Below, one piece after another: positions 15,752 to 24,657 of a stretch of 64,000 nt of DNA (the stretch's first letter is position 1; every line of letters begins with the position of its first letter). Made by a program: the position numbers and the translations under genes. Origin of the DNA: DTU015 sp012837895 (GTDB taxonomy: Bacteria; Bacillota; Sulfobacillia; Fermentithermobacillales; Fermentithermobacillaceae). The notes under the pieces are model-generated. The model searched no databases, was not told the DNA's origin, and saw nothing but the letters and a program-made list of their open reading frames with translations. The stretch is taken from assembly GCA_050952085.1 (NCBI GenBank), contig JBMNKH010000001.1:186001-250000 (forward strand), written 5' to 3'.

Positions 15752-16426
15752 CTAATCGCGCCTTCCCCGCAGTAATAAGAGCCTTAAGAACTGACCTACA
15801 GCCACAGCAGTGGCAGCTACATAGGTAAGAGCTGCCGCATTTAGTACATTTCCAACGTGTACCGATTCGGTACCGGAAACGCAACCCGACGATTCTAACA
15901 TATTGAGAGCGCGCCTGGATGCATCGAATTCCACTGGCAGCGTGATCACCTGGAAAAGCACTGCGCCGAGGAAGAATAAGAGTCCAAGGTCCATCAGCGT
16001 GCCAGACCTCATGAAGAAACCAATCAGGAATAGAGGAATGGCGGCGCTTGACGTAAAATGCGCCACAGGAATCAGACTGTTCCTTATGGCCAGGGGAGCG
16101 TAGCTTACTCCGTGCTGTACAGCATGGCCTACCTCGTGGGCAGCAATTCCCAGGGCGGCTACTGAAGTGCTGTCGTACACACCCGACGACAATCGCAGCA
16201 CTTTAGACCTGGGATCATAATGATCCGTAAGGATTCCAGGCGTTCTCTCTATCCTTACATCTTCCAGACCTGCGTCCCGGAGCAAAGATGCTGCTACAAT
16301 ATAGGCCGGCTGCCCTGACTTGGCATAGACCCTGGAATAGTTGTCATAAGCAGAACGGACCTTGCCCTGGGCCCACAGGGCAAATATGAATGCCGGCAGC
16401 ACGAAAATGACATAACCTACATCCAT
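15752..16426 (-). CDS. yugP: YugP-type neutral zinc metallopeptidase, membrane-bound
   Basis: The 224-residue protein has an N-terminal membrane helix, a zinc-binding HEVGHAVQH motif (HExxH) at about residue 118, and two more hydrophobic helices before a C-terminal region with PVEFDASRRAL, which supplies the third zinc ligand in this family. The substrate is unknown. The gene is commonly located between fmt and rsmB in Firmicutes, as here. ATG 16426 follows GGAGGGAG; an upstream in-frame ATG at 16459 overlaps the def-fmt stop. Confidence 0.92.
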   Translation of the reverse strand: MDVGYVIFVLPAFIFALWAQGKVRSAYDNYSRVYAKSGQPAYIVAASLLRDAGLEDVRIERTPGILTDHYDPRSKVLRLSSGVYDSTSVAALGIAAHEVGHAVQHGVSYAPLAIRNSLIPVAHFTSSAAIPLFLIGFFMRSGTLMDLGLLFFLGAVLFQVITLPVEFDASRRALNMLESSGCVSGTESVHVGNVLNAAALTYVAATAVAVGQFLRLLLLRGRRD

Positions 16427-16455
16427 GTAATCTCCCTCCTCAGCAAGTGAGACTA

Positions 16456-17892
16456 TCACCCAAACTTTGTTTCTCTATCTTGCCTGCCTGCCAAGAAAGC
16501 TTTGGCAGGCATAGTCTTTTTTCCTGCCGGTTGTACCTCAAGCACTCCGATTACACCTTTGCCGCACCTAACTACAGCCATTGTATCACCGGCTTTCAGT
16601 ATTGTGCCCGGGACAGTATCAGCAGGAAACGGATAGCTCTCTGAAGGCAGAAGCTTTGTCCTCCATATTTTTGTACGCTCACTCCCGAATACGGTAACGG
16701 CACCTGGCACAGGAGAAAGCGCCCGCACAAGATTGTGAATATCTTCTGCAGATGCCTGCCAGTTGATTAGCTCTTCCCCCGGCTTTAAGTGGGGGGCATA
16801 GGTGCTCTCTTCCTCATTTTGAGGCGTCCTGGCTGCAGAGCCTGTATATACCAAGCACATTGCCTCAACAAGGGCTTCGGCTCCTACAACAGAAAGACGT
16901 TGCTCCAGAGTCCCGTAGGTTTCATCAGGGTCTACATCAAGCACCTTTTGCAGGCAAATATCCCCTGCATCCATACGTTCACTCATGTATATGATTGTAA
17001 CCCCGCTTTTTTGTTCCCCAGCCATGATTTGCCTTTGGACAGGATTACCCCCGCGGTACTTAGGCAGTAGTGACGGGTGCACATTCAAACATGCGTACTT
17101 AGGGAGACCAAGCACTTGTGCAGGGATTTTCTGCCCGTAAGCGGCAACAGCTATAAAGTCAGGTTCCAGGGCCTTGAGCCGCTCAATTGCCCCAGGCGAG
17201 CTTATGGTTTCAGGCGTAAACACCTCCAACCCCAACTCCAGCGCCCTCTGCTTAACAGGCGTGGGCGTCAGGATCTTCTTTCTCCCGTATGGGCGGTCTG
17301 GTTGTGTTACAACCAGCCGGACATCTGCTCCTGCTTGAACAAGCTGATCCAGTGACGGCAAAGCAAACTCAGGGCTTCCCATAAAGACACAAGTCACGCC
17401 TGAGAGCGCTTGGTCCTCTCCGAAAGAGTCTTCTTGAAGCTCGATGATGGACTTCGCCCTATCTATGAACAACACCCCGTCAAGGTGATCCAGTTCGTGG
17501 CACAATGCCCTGGCCAACAGCCCTTCCCCTTCTACCCAGATTTCACGGCCGTCGCGGTCCAGGGCTTTGACGCACACCTTCACCGGGCGCTCAACCTCTC
17601 CCAGATAGCCTGGCCAGCTCAAGCAGCCTTCCCATTTAGTTTCAGTCTCCTGTGACTGGGATACGATTTCAGGGTTAATGAGGAAATAAGGGCCTTCGCC
17701 CACGTCTATGACGACCATTCGCTTTAGTATACCAACCTGCGGCGCAGCAAGCCCAACCCCAGCTGCTTCCCTCATGGTTTCGAGCATGGCATCAAGCTGT
17801 TTACGAACTGTGTTATTCACCCTGCGTACCGGCTTAGCTTTCTTCCTCAACACAGGGGCGTCAAACGTATATATTTCAAACCCTGACAACAA
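16456..17892 (-). CDS. Fused peptide deformylase and methionyl-tRNA formyltransferase (Def-Fmt)
   Basis: One continuous 478-residue frame encodes two usually separate enzymes with opposite chemistry: formylation of initiator Met-tRNA and removal of the formyl group from new proteins. Residues 1-150 are a complete deformylase with GVGLAAPQVG (45-54), WEGCLSWPG (metal-ligand Cys90) and HELDH (132-136). Residues about 166-478 are a complete Fmt with VFMGSPEFALP, the catalytic NVHPSLLPKYRGG (Asn270, His272) and MDAGD (Asp308). The linker (ELQEDSFGEDQALSG) is short. A GTG at codon 166 could restart Fmt translation, but no good ribosome binding site precedes it. def and fmt are adjacent in many Firmicutes, so fusion needs only loss of a stop. 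Confidence 0.93.
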   Translation of the reverse strand: MLSGFEIYTFDAPVLRKKAKPVRRVNNTVRKQLDAMLETMREAAGVGLAAPQVGILKRMVVIDVGEGPYFLINPEIVSQSQETETKWEGCLSWPGYLGEVERPVKVCVKALDRDGREIWVEGEGLLARALCHELDHLDGVLFIDRAKSIIELQEDSFGEDQALSGVTCVFMGSPEFALPSLDQLVQAGADVRLVVTQPDRPYGRKKILTPTPVKQRALELGLEVFTPETISSPGAIERLKALEPDFIAVAAYGQKIPAQVLGLPKYACLNVHPSLLPKYRGGNPVQRQIMAGEQKSGVTIIYMSERMDAGDICLQKVLDVDPDETYGTLEQRLSVVGAEALVEAMCLVYTGSAARTPQNEEESTYAPHLKPGEELINWQASAEDIHNLVRALSPVPGAVTVFGSERTKIWRTKLLPSESYPFPADTVPGTILKAGDTMAVVRCGKGVIGVLEVQPAGKKTMPAKAFLAGRQDRETKFG

Positions 17893-17971
17893 AGCACCAC
17901 CTTTGTCAAATCCACATCCGGGTATATTTTGATTATATCATCCAATTATATCATTTAAGGGGTAAGCGCCG

Positions 17972-20008
17972 TTACCCGATTCCATAGGGCTCTTCAGTAT
18001 CCACAGTCACCCTGACCTGGCTGTGGGAAACACGGTTCAAGACCTGTTTGGCAACCTTGGACAAATCTTCCCTGTTCCGGGCCTTAAGCATGACTATCCA
18101 CCTGTAACGGCCACGTACCATGGCTTTTGGCGCAGGCCCTGGCCCAAGTACTTGGACGCTTTGGGGGCAGTTTTCCGCTTCTGTTGCAAACTCTTCAGCA
18201 AGCTGTTTCACCTTGTCCGGTTGTCTCCCGGAAAACTCAATCTTGAAGAGCGCGCCGAACGGCGGATAGCCCAAAGCCGCGCGGTTCTCAGCTTCAACAG
18301 CATAAAAGGCCTCAGGGTCTTGGACACCTCTAATGGCATGGTGTTGTGGGTTCAGTGTTTGAACCATGAACTTCTTTTGGGGATTTCCACCTGAGCTCTT
18401 GAGCAGGTGCAGTAGGTCTGTAAGGAGCTTAAACACTTGTTCAGGAGCGCTGTAGTCGGGAAAACTGAGCAGATTGTCACAAGAGATCACTCCCAGCCCG
18501 GTAAACGGCGGCACCTCAAACCCAAGCACCATCTGTGTGCATAGGAGGCATGAAGGTGCCGATGACCTGAATTGGGCCATCACGTCTTCAGGTGCCTCAG
18601 TATCTTGATCCAGGAGAAAGATGGGTACCTTGGGAAAACGCTTCTTGAACTCTGATTCCACCCGGTCTATTCCATATCCCACCTGCCTCCAGGTGAACCC
18701 GCGGCACACAGTACATTCTATAGGAGGGGGTTGACTGTATCCGCATGTATGGCAAACCATCACCTTATCCCGGGCATGATATGCAAGTGCCACAGAACAT
18801 CTAGGACACATGATTGTACTGCCGCAGTCACTACACACAAGCGCAGGCGCAGTACCCCGCCTGTTCAAAAACAGCACCGCCCTCTCACCGTCATTGAAAA
18901 TATCTCGCAAGGCAAGGTGAAGTTGTTTGCTGATTGCCATCCCTCTTTTGGTCCCAAGCATGCTGATGACCATATGTGTAACGCTTGCACCGGGGGAATC
19001 TGGTACATCCCCTGGCGTTGCAATACAGGCAGTTCCCAGCTTTCCTTGGCTCATGTAATAGCGGGTTCTTATCGAAGGCACGAAAGACCCCAGCAGCGCT
19101 TTGCAGTCCTGAAGGTTTGCCCGTATCCTTGCCACAGTCGCTGCATTGTACCTGGGAAACTCTTCAGCCTTGTATAGATGGGACTCTTCTTCATCGACAA
19201 CGATTAGGCCCAGATTCTTCACAGGGCTCAAGACTGCGCTCCGGCTCCCTACAGCGATGGTGGATTTGCCTTGAAGCAGTCTCAACCAATTCTCACGTCT
19301 GGTTGCCCCGGTGAGGTCAGAATGGACTATCGAAACAGGGCCAAAACGTGACTCCAAAGCGTGTACCACAATGTCCAGTTTGCGGATGTCAGGCACGAGT
19401 ACTATTACCCCATGCCCTGAGCTTAGAGCCTGCCCGATCTGGTCAAAGTAATAATCCCACCTGAAAGAGGCCGGACCCTGTATGAATAAGGTGTTGGCGA
19501 AAGAACCGGGGGCTTGCAGTTCCGCGGTTGTAGGCCAGATCTCCTGGCCCGGCGCGAAGAGCTGGCCTGGCTGCCCTGGTTGGCCAGGTTGCCCTGGCCA
19601 GAGAACTTGCCCCGGCTGGACGGGTCCTGCGGCTTGGCCGATCTGGTCAAGTTTTGTACCAGCTTGCAGGCGTTTCCGCCGTACCAAAGGAGGCCACAAG
19701 TACTGCCAGAAGGACGCAGTGGAAGTGAGATAGTGTTCCTTGAGCACCTGTCCCAGCTTCAAGAGCTCCACAGGCGGCAAGAATCTGAGATCGTAAACCG
19801 CTGACACGCTCTTTAAGTCAAAATCAGGCCTATCGCTGCTGTGGCCCACCACATACCCTTCTGCTTGTCTCTGCCCGAAAGGCACTTCGACCTTAGCGCC
19901 ATAGGGCAGGTACCATGCCCCGGGAACCTCATAGGTGAATTGGCGGTCACCAACAGCAGGAACGTCCACTACAACTTCAACATATCTGAACCGGTCCGGG
20001 TCAACCAA
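17972..20008 (-). CDS. priA: PriA-like primosomal protein N' lacking helicase motifs
   Basis: PriA reloads the replicative helicase at repaired forks. This 678-residue homologue keeps the N-terminal 3'-DNA-binding domain, all eight zinc cysteines (four CxxC pairs at 392/395, 401/404, 419/422 and 432/435) and the C-terminal domain. The ATPase core is degenerate: the Walker A GxTGSGKT site reads GPASFRWDY (178-186), the DEEH box is DEEE (272-275), motif III SATPS is SFVPS, and motif VI QVAGRAGR is replaced by DLLHLLKSSG. A Pro/Gly/Gln-rich repeat lies at residues 128-159. It should still bind DNA and partner proteins but not hydrolyse ATP, as in actinobacterial PriA. It overlaps coaBC by 8 bp. 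Confidence 0.9.
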   Translation of the reverse strand: MVDPDRFRYVEVVVDVPAVGDRQFTYEVPGAWYLPYGAKVEVPFGQRQAEGYVVGHSSDRPDFDLKSVSAVYDLRFLPPVELLKLGQVLKEHYLTSTASFWQYLWPPLVRRKRLQAGTKLDQIGQAAGPVQPGQVLWPGQPGQPGQPGQLFAPGQEIWPTTAELQAPGSFANTLFIQGPASFRWDYYFDQIGQALSSGHGVIVLVPDIRKLDIVVHALESRFGPVSIVHSDLTGATRRENWLRLLQGKSTIAVGSRSAVLSPVKNLGLIVVDEEESHLYKAEEFPRYNAATVARIRANLQDCKALLGSFVPSIRTRYYMSQGKLGTACIATPGDVPDSPGASVTHMVISMLGTKRGMAISKQLHLALRDIFNDGERAVLFLNRRGTAPALVCSDCGSTIMCPRCSVALAYHARDKVMVCHTCGYSQPPPIECTVCRGFTWRQVGYGIDRVESEFKKRFPKVPIFLLDQDTEAPEDVMAQFRSSAPSCLLCTQMVLGFEVPPFTGLGVISCDNLLSFPDYSAPEQVFKLLTDLLHLLKSSGGNPQKKFMVQTLNPQHHAIRGVQDPEAFYAVEAENRAALGYPPFGALFKIEFSGRQPDKVKQLAEEFATEAENCPQSVQVLGPGPAPKAMVRGRYRWIVMLKARNREDLSKVAKQVLNRVSHSQVRVTVDTEEPYGIG

Positions 20009-21194
20009 TGATACTCTTCACCTTGTCAAGGATGGCCATTGCGATCTCATACTTGGGTGCAGGGCCGATTTCCCGGTGGCTGCCGTCAGGCATTACTATG
20101 CTGATGACATTGGAATCTGACCCAAAGCCCCTGTCCGAAAGGCCCACCTGATTGGCGCAGACGAAATCGAGGTTCTTCTGTTTTGCTTTTTGGACTGCAT
20201 TCTCAACGATGTTTTCGGTTTCTGCCGCAAACCCTACAAGTATCTTGTTTGCTTTGTCCTGGCCCAGGGTTTTTAGGATGTCGGGGGTTTCACGAAAAGT
20301 AAGTTGGATCCCGGCTCCTGACTTCTTTATCTTCTGCCCGGATATCCTCTCAGGATGGAAATCTCCCGGAGCCGCAGCCCCTATCACCACGTCCGATTCC
20401 GTGTAGAATTCCAGGCACGCATCAAGCATTTGCTGGGTGGTCTCGACCTTCCTCAAGATGACCCCGGCCGGCGCCTCAAGCGCAACAGGCCCTGACACAA
20501 GGTATACGGTAGCACCTCTCCTTGCGGCAGCGGCTGCAAGGGCGTAACCCATCTTGCCTGTGGACGGGTTAGATATGTATCGCACCGGATCAATCCATTC
20601 CCTTGTAGGTCCGGCAGTTATAAGAATCTTCAGTCCCTCTAAGTCACGTTCAGGCACCAAGATAGATACAACTTCCCGGACTATGCTTTCGGGGTCAGGC
20701 AGCCTGCCTTTGCCGGTTGCCCCTGACGCCAGGCGGCCGGATTCAGGCTCTAAGATGTGATACCCCAGTTGCCTCAAGCCTTCCAGATTCCTCTGGACAA
20801 CAGGATTATGGTACATATTGTGGTTCATTGCAGGACAAATAAGTTTGGAAGCAGTACATGCCATGATCGACGTGGTGAGGAAATCGTCTGCTATGCCATT
20901 GTAAATCTTGCCGATTACATTAGCTGTCGCAGGGCACACAAGAAACAGGTCTGCTGCTTCGGCCAGGGCTACGTGCTCCACATTCCACCGCTTAGGTTCC
21001 TCGAACATATGCACGACAACAGGGTTGTTGGATATTGTTTGAAATGTTATGGGAGCTACTAATCTCGTAGCGCTTTCAGTCATTATCACACGGACCTCAG
21101 CACCGAGTTTCCTCAGTCTTGATACAACTTCAAGGGTCTTGTACGCAGCTATCCCGCCGGTTACTCCGACTACCACGGTGAATCCTGACAACAA
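20001..21194 (-). CDS. coaBC: Bifunctional phosphopantothenoylcysteine decarboxylase/synthetase
   Basis: CoaBC makes 4'-phosphopantetheine from phosphopantothenate, cysteine and CTP. The N-terminal flavoprotein (CoaC) part has GVTGGIAAYKT and PAMNHNMYHNP; the C-terminal CoaB part has ITAGPTREWIDPVRYISN and STGKMGYALA, with a lysine KIL(V)GFAAET segment. I chose the TTG at 21194, six bases after GGGGTGG, giving 397 residues; the open frame extends five codons further. The upstream rpoZ terminator hairpin lies just ahead, so expression may depend on readthrough or a promoter I cannot see. Confidence 0.95.
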   Translation of the reverse strand: MLSGFTVVVGVTGGIAAYKTLEVVSRLRKLGAEVRVIMTESATRLVAPITFQTISNNPVVVHMFEEPKRWNVEHVALAEAADLFLVCPATANVIGKIYNGIADDFLTTSIMACTASKLICPAMNHNMYHNPVVQRNLEGLRQLGYHILEPESGRLASGATGKGRLPDPESIVREVVSILVPERDLEGLKILITAGPTREWIDPVRYISNPSTGKMGYALAAAAARRGATVYLVSGPVALEAPAGVILRKVETTQQMLDACLEFYTESDVVIGAAAPGDFHPERISGQKIKKSGAGIQLTFRETPDILKTLGQDKANKILVGFAAETENIVENAVQKAKQKNLDFVCANQVGLSDRGFGSDSNVISIVMPDGSHREIGPAPKYEIAMAILDKVKSIIG

Positions 21195-21218
21195 GGCCTG
21201 CCACCCCAATCAAATCTA

Positions 21219-21257
21219 TTCTCAAAATCCCAAGGCACCCTTAACTGGGTGCCTTGG
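21219..21257 (-). terminator. Hairpin terminator between rpoZ and coaBC
   Basis: The perfect 11-bp stem CCAAGGCACCC / GGGTGCCTTGG lies directly after the rpoZ stop and is followed on the minus strand by GATTTTGAG. It may attenuate transcription into coaBC rather than end it fully. Confidence 0.7.
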
Positions 21258-21260
21258 ACA

Positions 21261-21464
21261 TCAACTTGCGGCATCAGATTTCAACCGGTACTTCACTTTA
21301 CCGTCGCATATCTCGTCTATCGCTATCGCTACTGGTTTTTCTGTCGCAAGCACATCGCCTTGCTGCTCGACTACGATTTGCCTCGCCCGTTTGGCTACTG
21401 CAAGTACCAGAGTGTACTTGGAGCCGGTCTTTTGTATCACATCTCTCAGAGATGAGTTTGCCAT
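21261..21464 (-). CDS. rpoZ: RNA polymerase omega subunit
   Basis: The 67-residue product has the omega signature: a SLRDVIQKTGSKYTLVLAVAKRARQ region in the family position (DxxxxKxxSRYxLVxxxAKRARQ), then PVAIAIDEICDGKVKY. Omega helps assemble and stabilise RNA polymerase. ATG 21464 follows GAGGGGGGCGAGGG. The gene sits after gmk as in most Firmicutes, but here most of its length (about 167 bp) also lies inside the 3' end of the gmk frame, in another reading frame. Confidence 0.95.
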   Translation of the reverse strand: MANSSLRDVIQKTGSKYTLVLAVAKRARQIVVEQQGDVLATEKPVAIAIDEICDGKVKYRLKSDAAS

Positions 21465-22065
21465 CCCTCGCCCCCCTCTGAACCTTACTGGCGATAAGGT
21501 CACGCCTTGCCCTTTCTCCCAAAGTTATCGCAACAAGCCTATCTGTGGCTCTTTCAATATCTTCATTGATAATAACATAATCGAAACCAGCGAGATCAGC
21601 AATCTCCCGGCGTGCGCTGTCAAGCCGTATACGCTGTTCCATATCATTTTCAGTCCCGCGGGTTCTAATCCGCCGTTCGAGCTCTTCAAAGGAAGGTGGA
21701 AGGATGAAGATGAAGATGCCTTCAGGATAAGCCTGCCGTAAGGTCCGGGCGCCTTGAACGTCCTTCTCAAGCAACACGACATAGCCTTGCTCAAGTGCCT
21801 GCTCCAAATCTTCCTTGGGTGTCCCGTAAAAGTTGCCGTATACTTCTGCCCATTCTACAAGCTCATTGCTCCGCTTTCTCTCGATAAACTCTTCAACGGA
21901 TACGAATATGTAATCAACTCCGCGAACTTCGCCTGGCCTCTGCGGCCTGGTTGTGATTGAAGGACAGAATTTTATGTCGGGCTGCTCAGCTAGGAGAGCC
22001 CTCCTCAAGGTGCCTTTTCCACAACCGGAAGGAGCAGTTATGACAAACAAAAAACCTGGTTTCAT
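21298..22065 (-). CDS. gmk: Guanylate kinase with a C-terminal extension overprinting rpoZ
   Basis: Gmk phosphorylates GMP to GDP. The first 205 residues are a normal guanylate kinase: P-loop APSGCGKGTL, GMP-binding SITTRPQRPGEVRGVDYIFV, VEWAEVYGNFYGTP and a lid with RIRTRGTENDMEQRI. Most relatives stop near residue 205; here the frame runs about 50 codons further, through most of rpoZ in a different frame. The extension is rich in Arg, Ser, Asp and Cys and looks like out-of-frame coding rather than a domain. A recently lost stop codon is the simplest explanation. The ATG at 22065 has only a weak ribosome binding site. Confidence 0.92.
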   Translation of the reverse strand: MKPGFLFVITAPSGCGKGTLRRALLAEQPDIKFCPSITTRPQRPGEVRGVDYIFVSVEEFIERKRSNELVEWAEVYGNFYGTPKEDLEQALEQGYVVLLEKDVQGARTLRQAYPEGIFIFILPPSFEELERRIRTRGTENDMEQRIRLDSARREIADLAGFDYVIINEDIERATDRLVAITLGERARRDLIASKVQRGARDGKLISERCDTKDRLQVHSGTCSSQTGEANRSRAARRCACDRKTSSDSDRRDMRR

Positions 22066-22107
22066 TTGTGCTATAGACTACCTTTCCCTGTATAACAACA
22101 GTCGAAA

Positions 22108-22416
22108 CTACTTGTCCATGAACCGCGCCAAGAGCGCCTGTTTCTGTCTTGAACCCAGTCCCTGGACCCGCCTGGATTCGTTAATCCCTACCTCTTGCAT
22201 AATCCTTTCAGCTTTGACTTTGCCAACTCTCGGTAAAGAGCTCAGCAGGTAAGACACTTTCATACGTGCCACAACCGGATCGTCCCGGTTCAGCACTTCC
22301 TCAAGCTTTACTTCGCCCTTCTTGAGTTGCTCTCTCAGGACAGCCCTGGCCTTTCTCATAGCCTGGGCCTTCTCCAACGCCTTTCTCTTTTCATCTGCAG
22401 TCAGGCTCGGAAGCAT
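22108..22416 (-). CDS. Integration host factor, mIHF family DNA-binding protein
   Basis: The 102-residue protein matches mIHF-type nucleoid proteins: a charged N-terminal helix (LTADEKRKALEKAQAMRKAR), LEEVLNRDDPVVARMKVSYLL, and a helix-two-turn-helix with LPRVGKVKAERIM followed by RRVQGLGSRQKQALL. It bends DNA and lies upstream of gmk in many Clostridia and Actinobacteria. ATG 22416 has AGGAGG nine bases upstream. The frame is open to 22551 without a ribosome binding site. Confidence 0.9.
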   Translation of the reverse strand: MLPSLTADEKRKALEKAQAMRKARAVLREQLKKGEVKLEEVLNRDDPVVARMKVSYLLSSLPRVGKVKAERIMQEVGINESRRVQGLGSRQKQALLARFMDK

Positions 22417-22486
22417 TCCATTCTCCCTCCTTATCTTGAACATTGCGCTAACTGTAAGATATCTGAAAACGGGTTCGCTCTGGGCG

Positions 22487-24532
22487 TTATTCGCCCTGGA
22501 TAGCAGAATTCCTCCTTTTTCGTCGAATTCTTGGCAGTTGCGGTTTAGCATAAGCCCCGCTTTCCACCTGTATAAGGTTTACTAAGTCGATGTAAGCTGA
22601 GTGGGACCACGCAAGTGGGGCCACTGACAGCGGCGCCCCTGTTAACCCGTCTACCTGTTCAGGCAATATGCCAGGGCCTAAGCTGTTCTTGCGGAACCAG
22701 GCAAGCCAGGCCACGATATCTTCCTTGCCCAGCAGGTTCAGCAGATAACCTGAAATCAAGTACCATGCTGTTGTGACAAACCAGGGATTACCAGAAAGGT
22801 CATGGGAACCTTCGGGACGCCAATACCAATCTCCTGCATACCTTGCAATTCCATTTGGTTCAGGCCCTGTCTTTACCATGAGTGCTTTTTCCAACCTCTT
22901 CCATGTGGTTATGCTCCTTGGCCTAAAGTGCTTCAATAAACATTTTGTGCGTTCCACAGCGGAAGACCCAGGTACCTTATTGCATAATCCCTCAATCTTG
23001 CTGAGGAGAACCGGGACCATGAACAGACTTGCATCCTCAGTCCAATCGGGGCAAGAAGCGGGCATCACCAGCCCCCTTGAAAAACCAAGCCGGTCATCGG
23101 ACAGGTCTGAGTAAAGGCCATGGAGGAGTTCAGAGCTTGCCTCACAAAATGCAGCGTAGTCCCGTTCATGGAGCAACCATGCAATCCTAGCGGAAGCCAT
23201 GAGTGCAGCTGCTGAGACAGCTTGGGTAAACGAAAAGATGCCCCGCCGCTCCTCCCAGAGGTCAAAGGAAGGCTTTACCAAACAGCCGCCTTGAGTACGG
23301 TATTCCTGAATAAACCCTGCAGCCTTTTTCACAAAACGGGGATAGATTTCATTGATGAAGTCCAGATCTTGTGTGTTATCAAGGTACTCAAGGGCTGTGA
23401 GAACCGCTAGGGCTACCTGGTCTTCTTGAATAGGCAGTTCGCCAAAGGGCAGGTCCGGACTGTGCCACCCCGAACCCCGCGTCCCGTCGGGCCTGTATCT
23501 TTGCCAGAAAAACCCGCCCTGGGATAGAGTCTGGGCGGAGAAAGCCAGATAGCGCTTTGCGTATTGGGGCAATCCGGCCTTGATCATGGATGAAGCGCAC
23601 ATAGCTGCATCCCTGGGCCATACATAACTGTAGTGATCCCTGTAATCTCCCATAATATCCGTGTCGCAAGAAGCCAGGATCCCGCCGCCCCTGTCACAAT
23701 GGGTGGCAACCAGTTTGATTGAAGTGGTGTAGAAACTGCCGGAACTATCGCACCCAAGCCTGCCGCCCCAATACTTCGCAGAACGCCTGCAAATCCCCTT
23801 GAACCCCGATTCTAACCCCTTATCCAACGCAAGATCTGCATCGCGCTTGGTGGCGCCAAAAGCCATGAAATATGTAGCTTTCAGGGTGTTGAGAGTCGCC
23901 CCTCTATGCCCCTCACATCTTACTTTGTAGATGCTTTCAATCAACCCGTGATCCATCGATTTCCCGGAAATCCCGCCGGTTTCCGGAACAAGTCTCACTC
24001 CGCCGTCGCGCATCTTGGCAACTGCCGCGTGAGTAGTGCATCGCGAGTTTTCAGCTTCAAGCGTGTCATCCAGGATTACGGCTATGGCTACCCAGCAGGG
24101 CCCTTTGTAGTGGTACAGGCGTCCGGCCCTGGCATCGAAAAATCCGCATTCGCCGGTGGGGTTCTCACCCAAATGATAATGCTGCCTGAAATACAGCCCT
24201 AGCTTACCTGTGGTCCGGCACTCGAGCCTCACTTCCCTCACCCACAGGGGATTGTAGGGGGCCACGCAATCGCACATCCTTACTGACAAAGGCAGCCGTC
24301 TATGCCTAAGCAACCAGTCAAAGCGCATGCCTTTTCCGTATTTTCCCTGGGTATACCAGGAGTCCCCGCCGACTTGGTGAAAGGTGCCGTCATACCAGAC
24401 AAGGCAGGCGTTGTCAGCGCCCTCGCCCACATGATTGGCCAGCCCTACTACAGGCCAAAACATCTCTCTTGTTCTTGCTTCAGGGTCAAAGCCCAGGAAC
24501 AAGCTTCCGTTTCCAAGCACACATAATCTCAT
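22487..24532 (-). CDS. Glucoamylase-type glycoside hydrolase, family GH15
   Basis: GH15 enzymes release glucose from the ends of starch or glycogen. The 681-residue protein has an N-terminal beta-sandwich (1-270) and a C-terminal alpha/alpha barrel with SYVWPRDAAM (about 302-311), the catalytic acid in DLWEERRG (Glu near 427) and LPEQVDG (the general base Glu near the end), all intact. No signal peptide is visible, so it acts in the cytoplasm, probably on stored glycogen. ATG 24532 has GGGAG upstream. It diverges from the DUF4912-GH57 pair, which together look like a glycogen turnover module. Confidence 0.92.
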   Translation of the reverse strand: MRLCVLGNGSLFLGFDPEARTREMFWPVVGLANHVGEGADNACLVWYDGTFHQVGGDSWYTQGKYGKGMRFDWLLRHRRLPLSVRMCDCVAPYNPLWVREVRLECRTTGKLGLYFRQHYHLGENPTGECGFFDARAGRLYHYKGPCWVAIAVILDDTLEAENSRCTTHAAVAKMRDGGVRLVPETGGISGKSMDHGLIESIYKVRCEGHRGATLNTLKATYFMAFGATKRDADLALDKGLESGFKGICRRSAKYWGGRLGCDSSGSFYTTSIKLVATHCDRGGGILASCDTDIMGDYRDHYSYVWPRDAAMCASSMIKAGLPQYAKRYLAFSAQTLSQGGFFWQRYRPDGTRGSGWHSPDLPFGELPIQEDQVALAVLTALEYLDNTQDLDFINEIYPRFVKKAAGFIQEYRTQGGCLVKPSFDLWEERRGIFSFTQAVSAAALMASARIAWLLHERDYAAFCEASSELLHGLYSDLSDDRLGFSRGLVMPASCPDWTEDASLFMVPVLLSKIEGLCNKVPGSSAVERTKCLLKHFRPRSITTWKRLEKALMVKTGPEPNGIARYAGDWYWRPEGSHDLSGNPWFVTTAWYLISGYLLNLLGKEDIVAWLAWFRKNSLGPGILPEQVDGLTGAPLSVAPLAWSHSAYIDLVNLIQVESGAYAKPQLPRIRRKRRNSAIQGE

Positions 24533-24657
24533 GCAATGACTCCCAATCGTGACCCTCGAATAAAATGCAAGGTTATTCCTCATATTTAGTTAGAGCCGGT
24601 CATTTGAACCAGCAGCTTTTTTCCGATTTTAGCCTGACGGGAGGAATACTATTCACA

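Noticed and set aside
15752..15884. Cys-rich zinc-finger N-terminus of RsmB
   Set aside because: This part is read out of frame inside the yugP gene; the true start is TTG 15749 just after the yugP stop.
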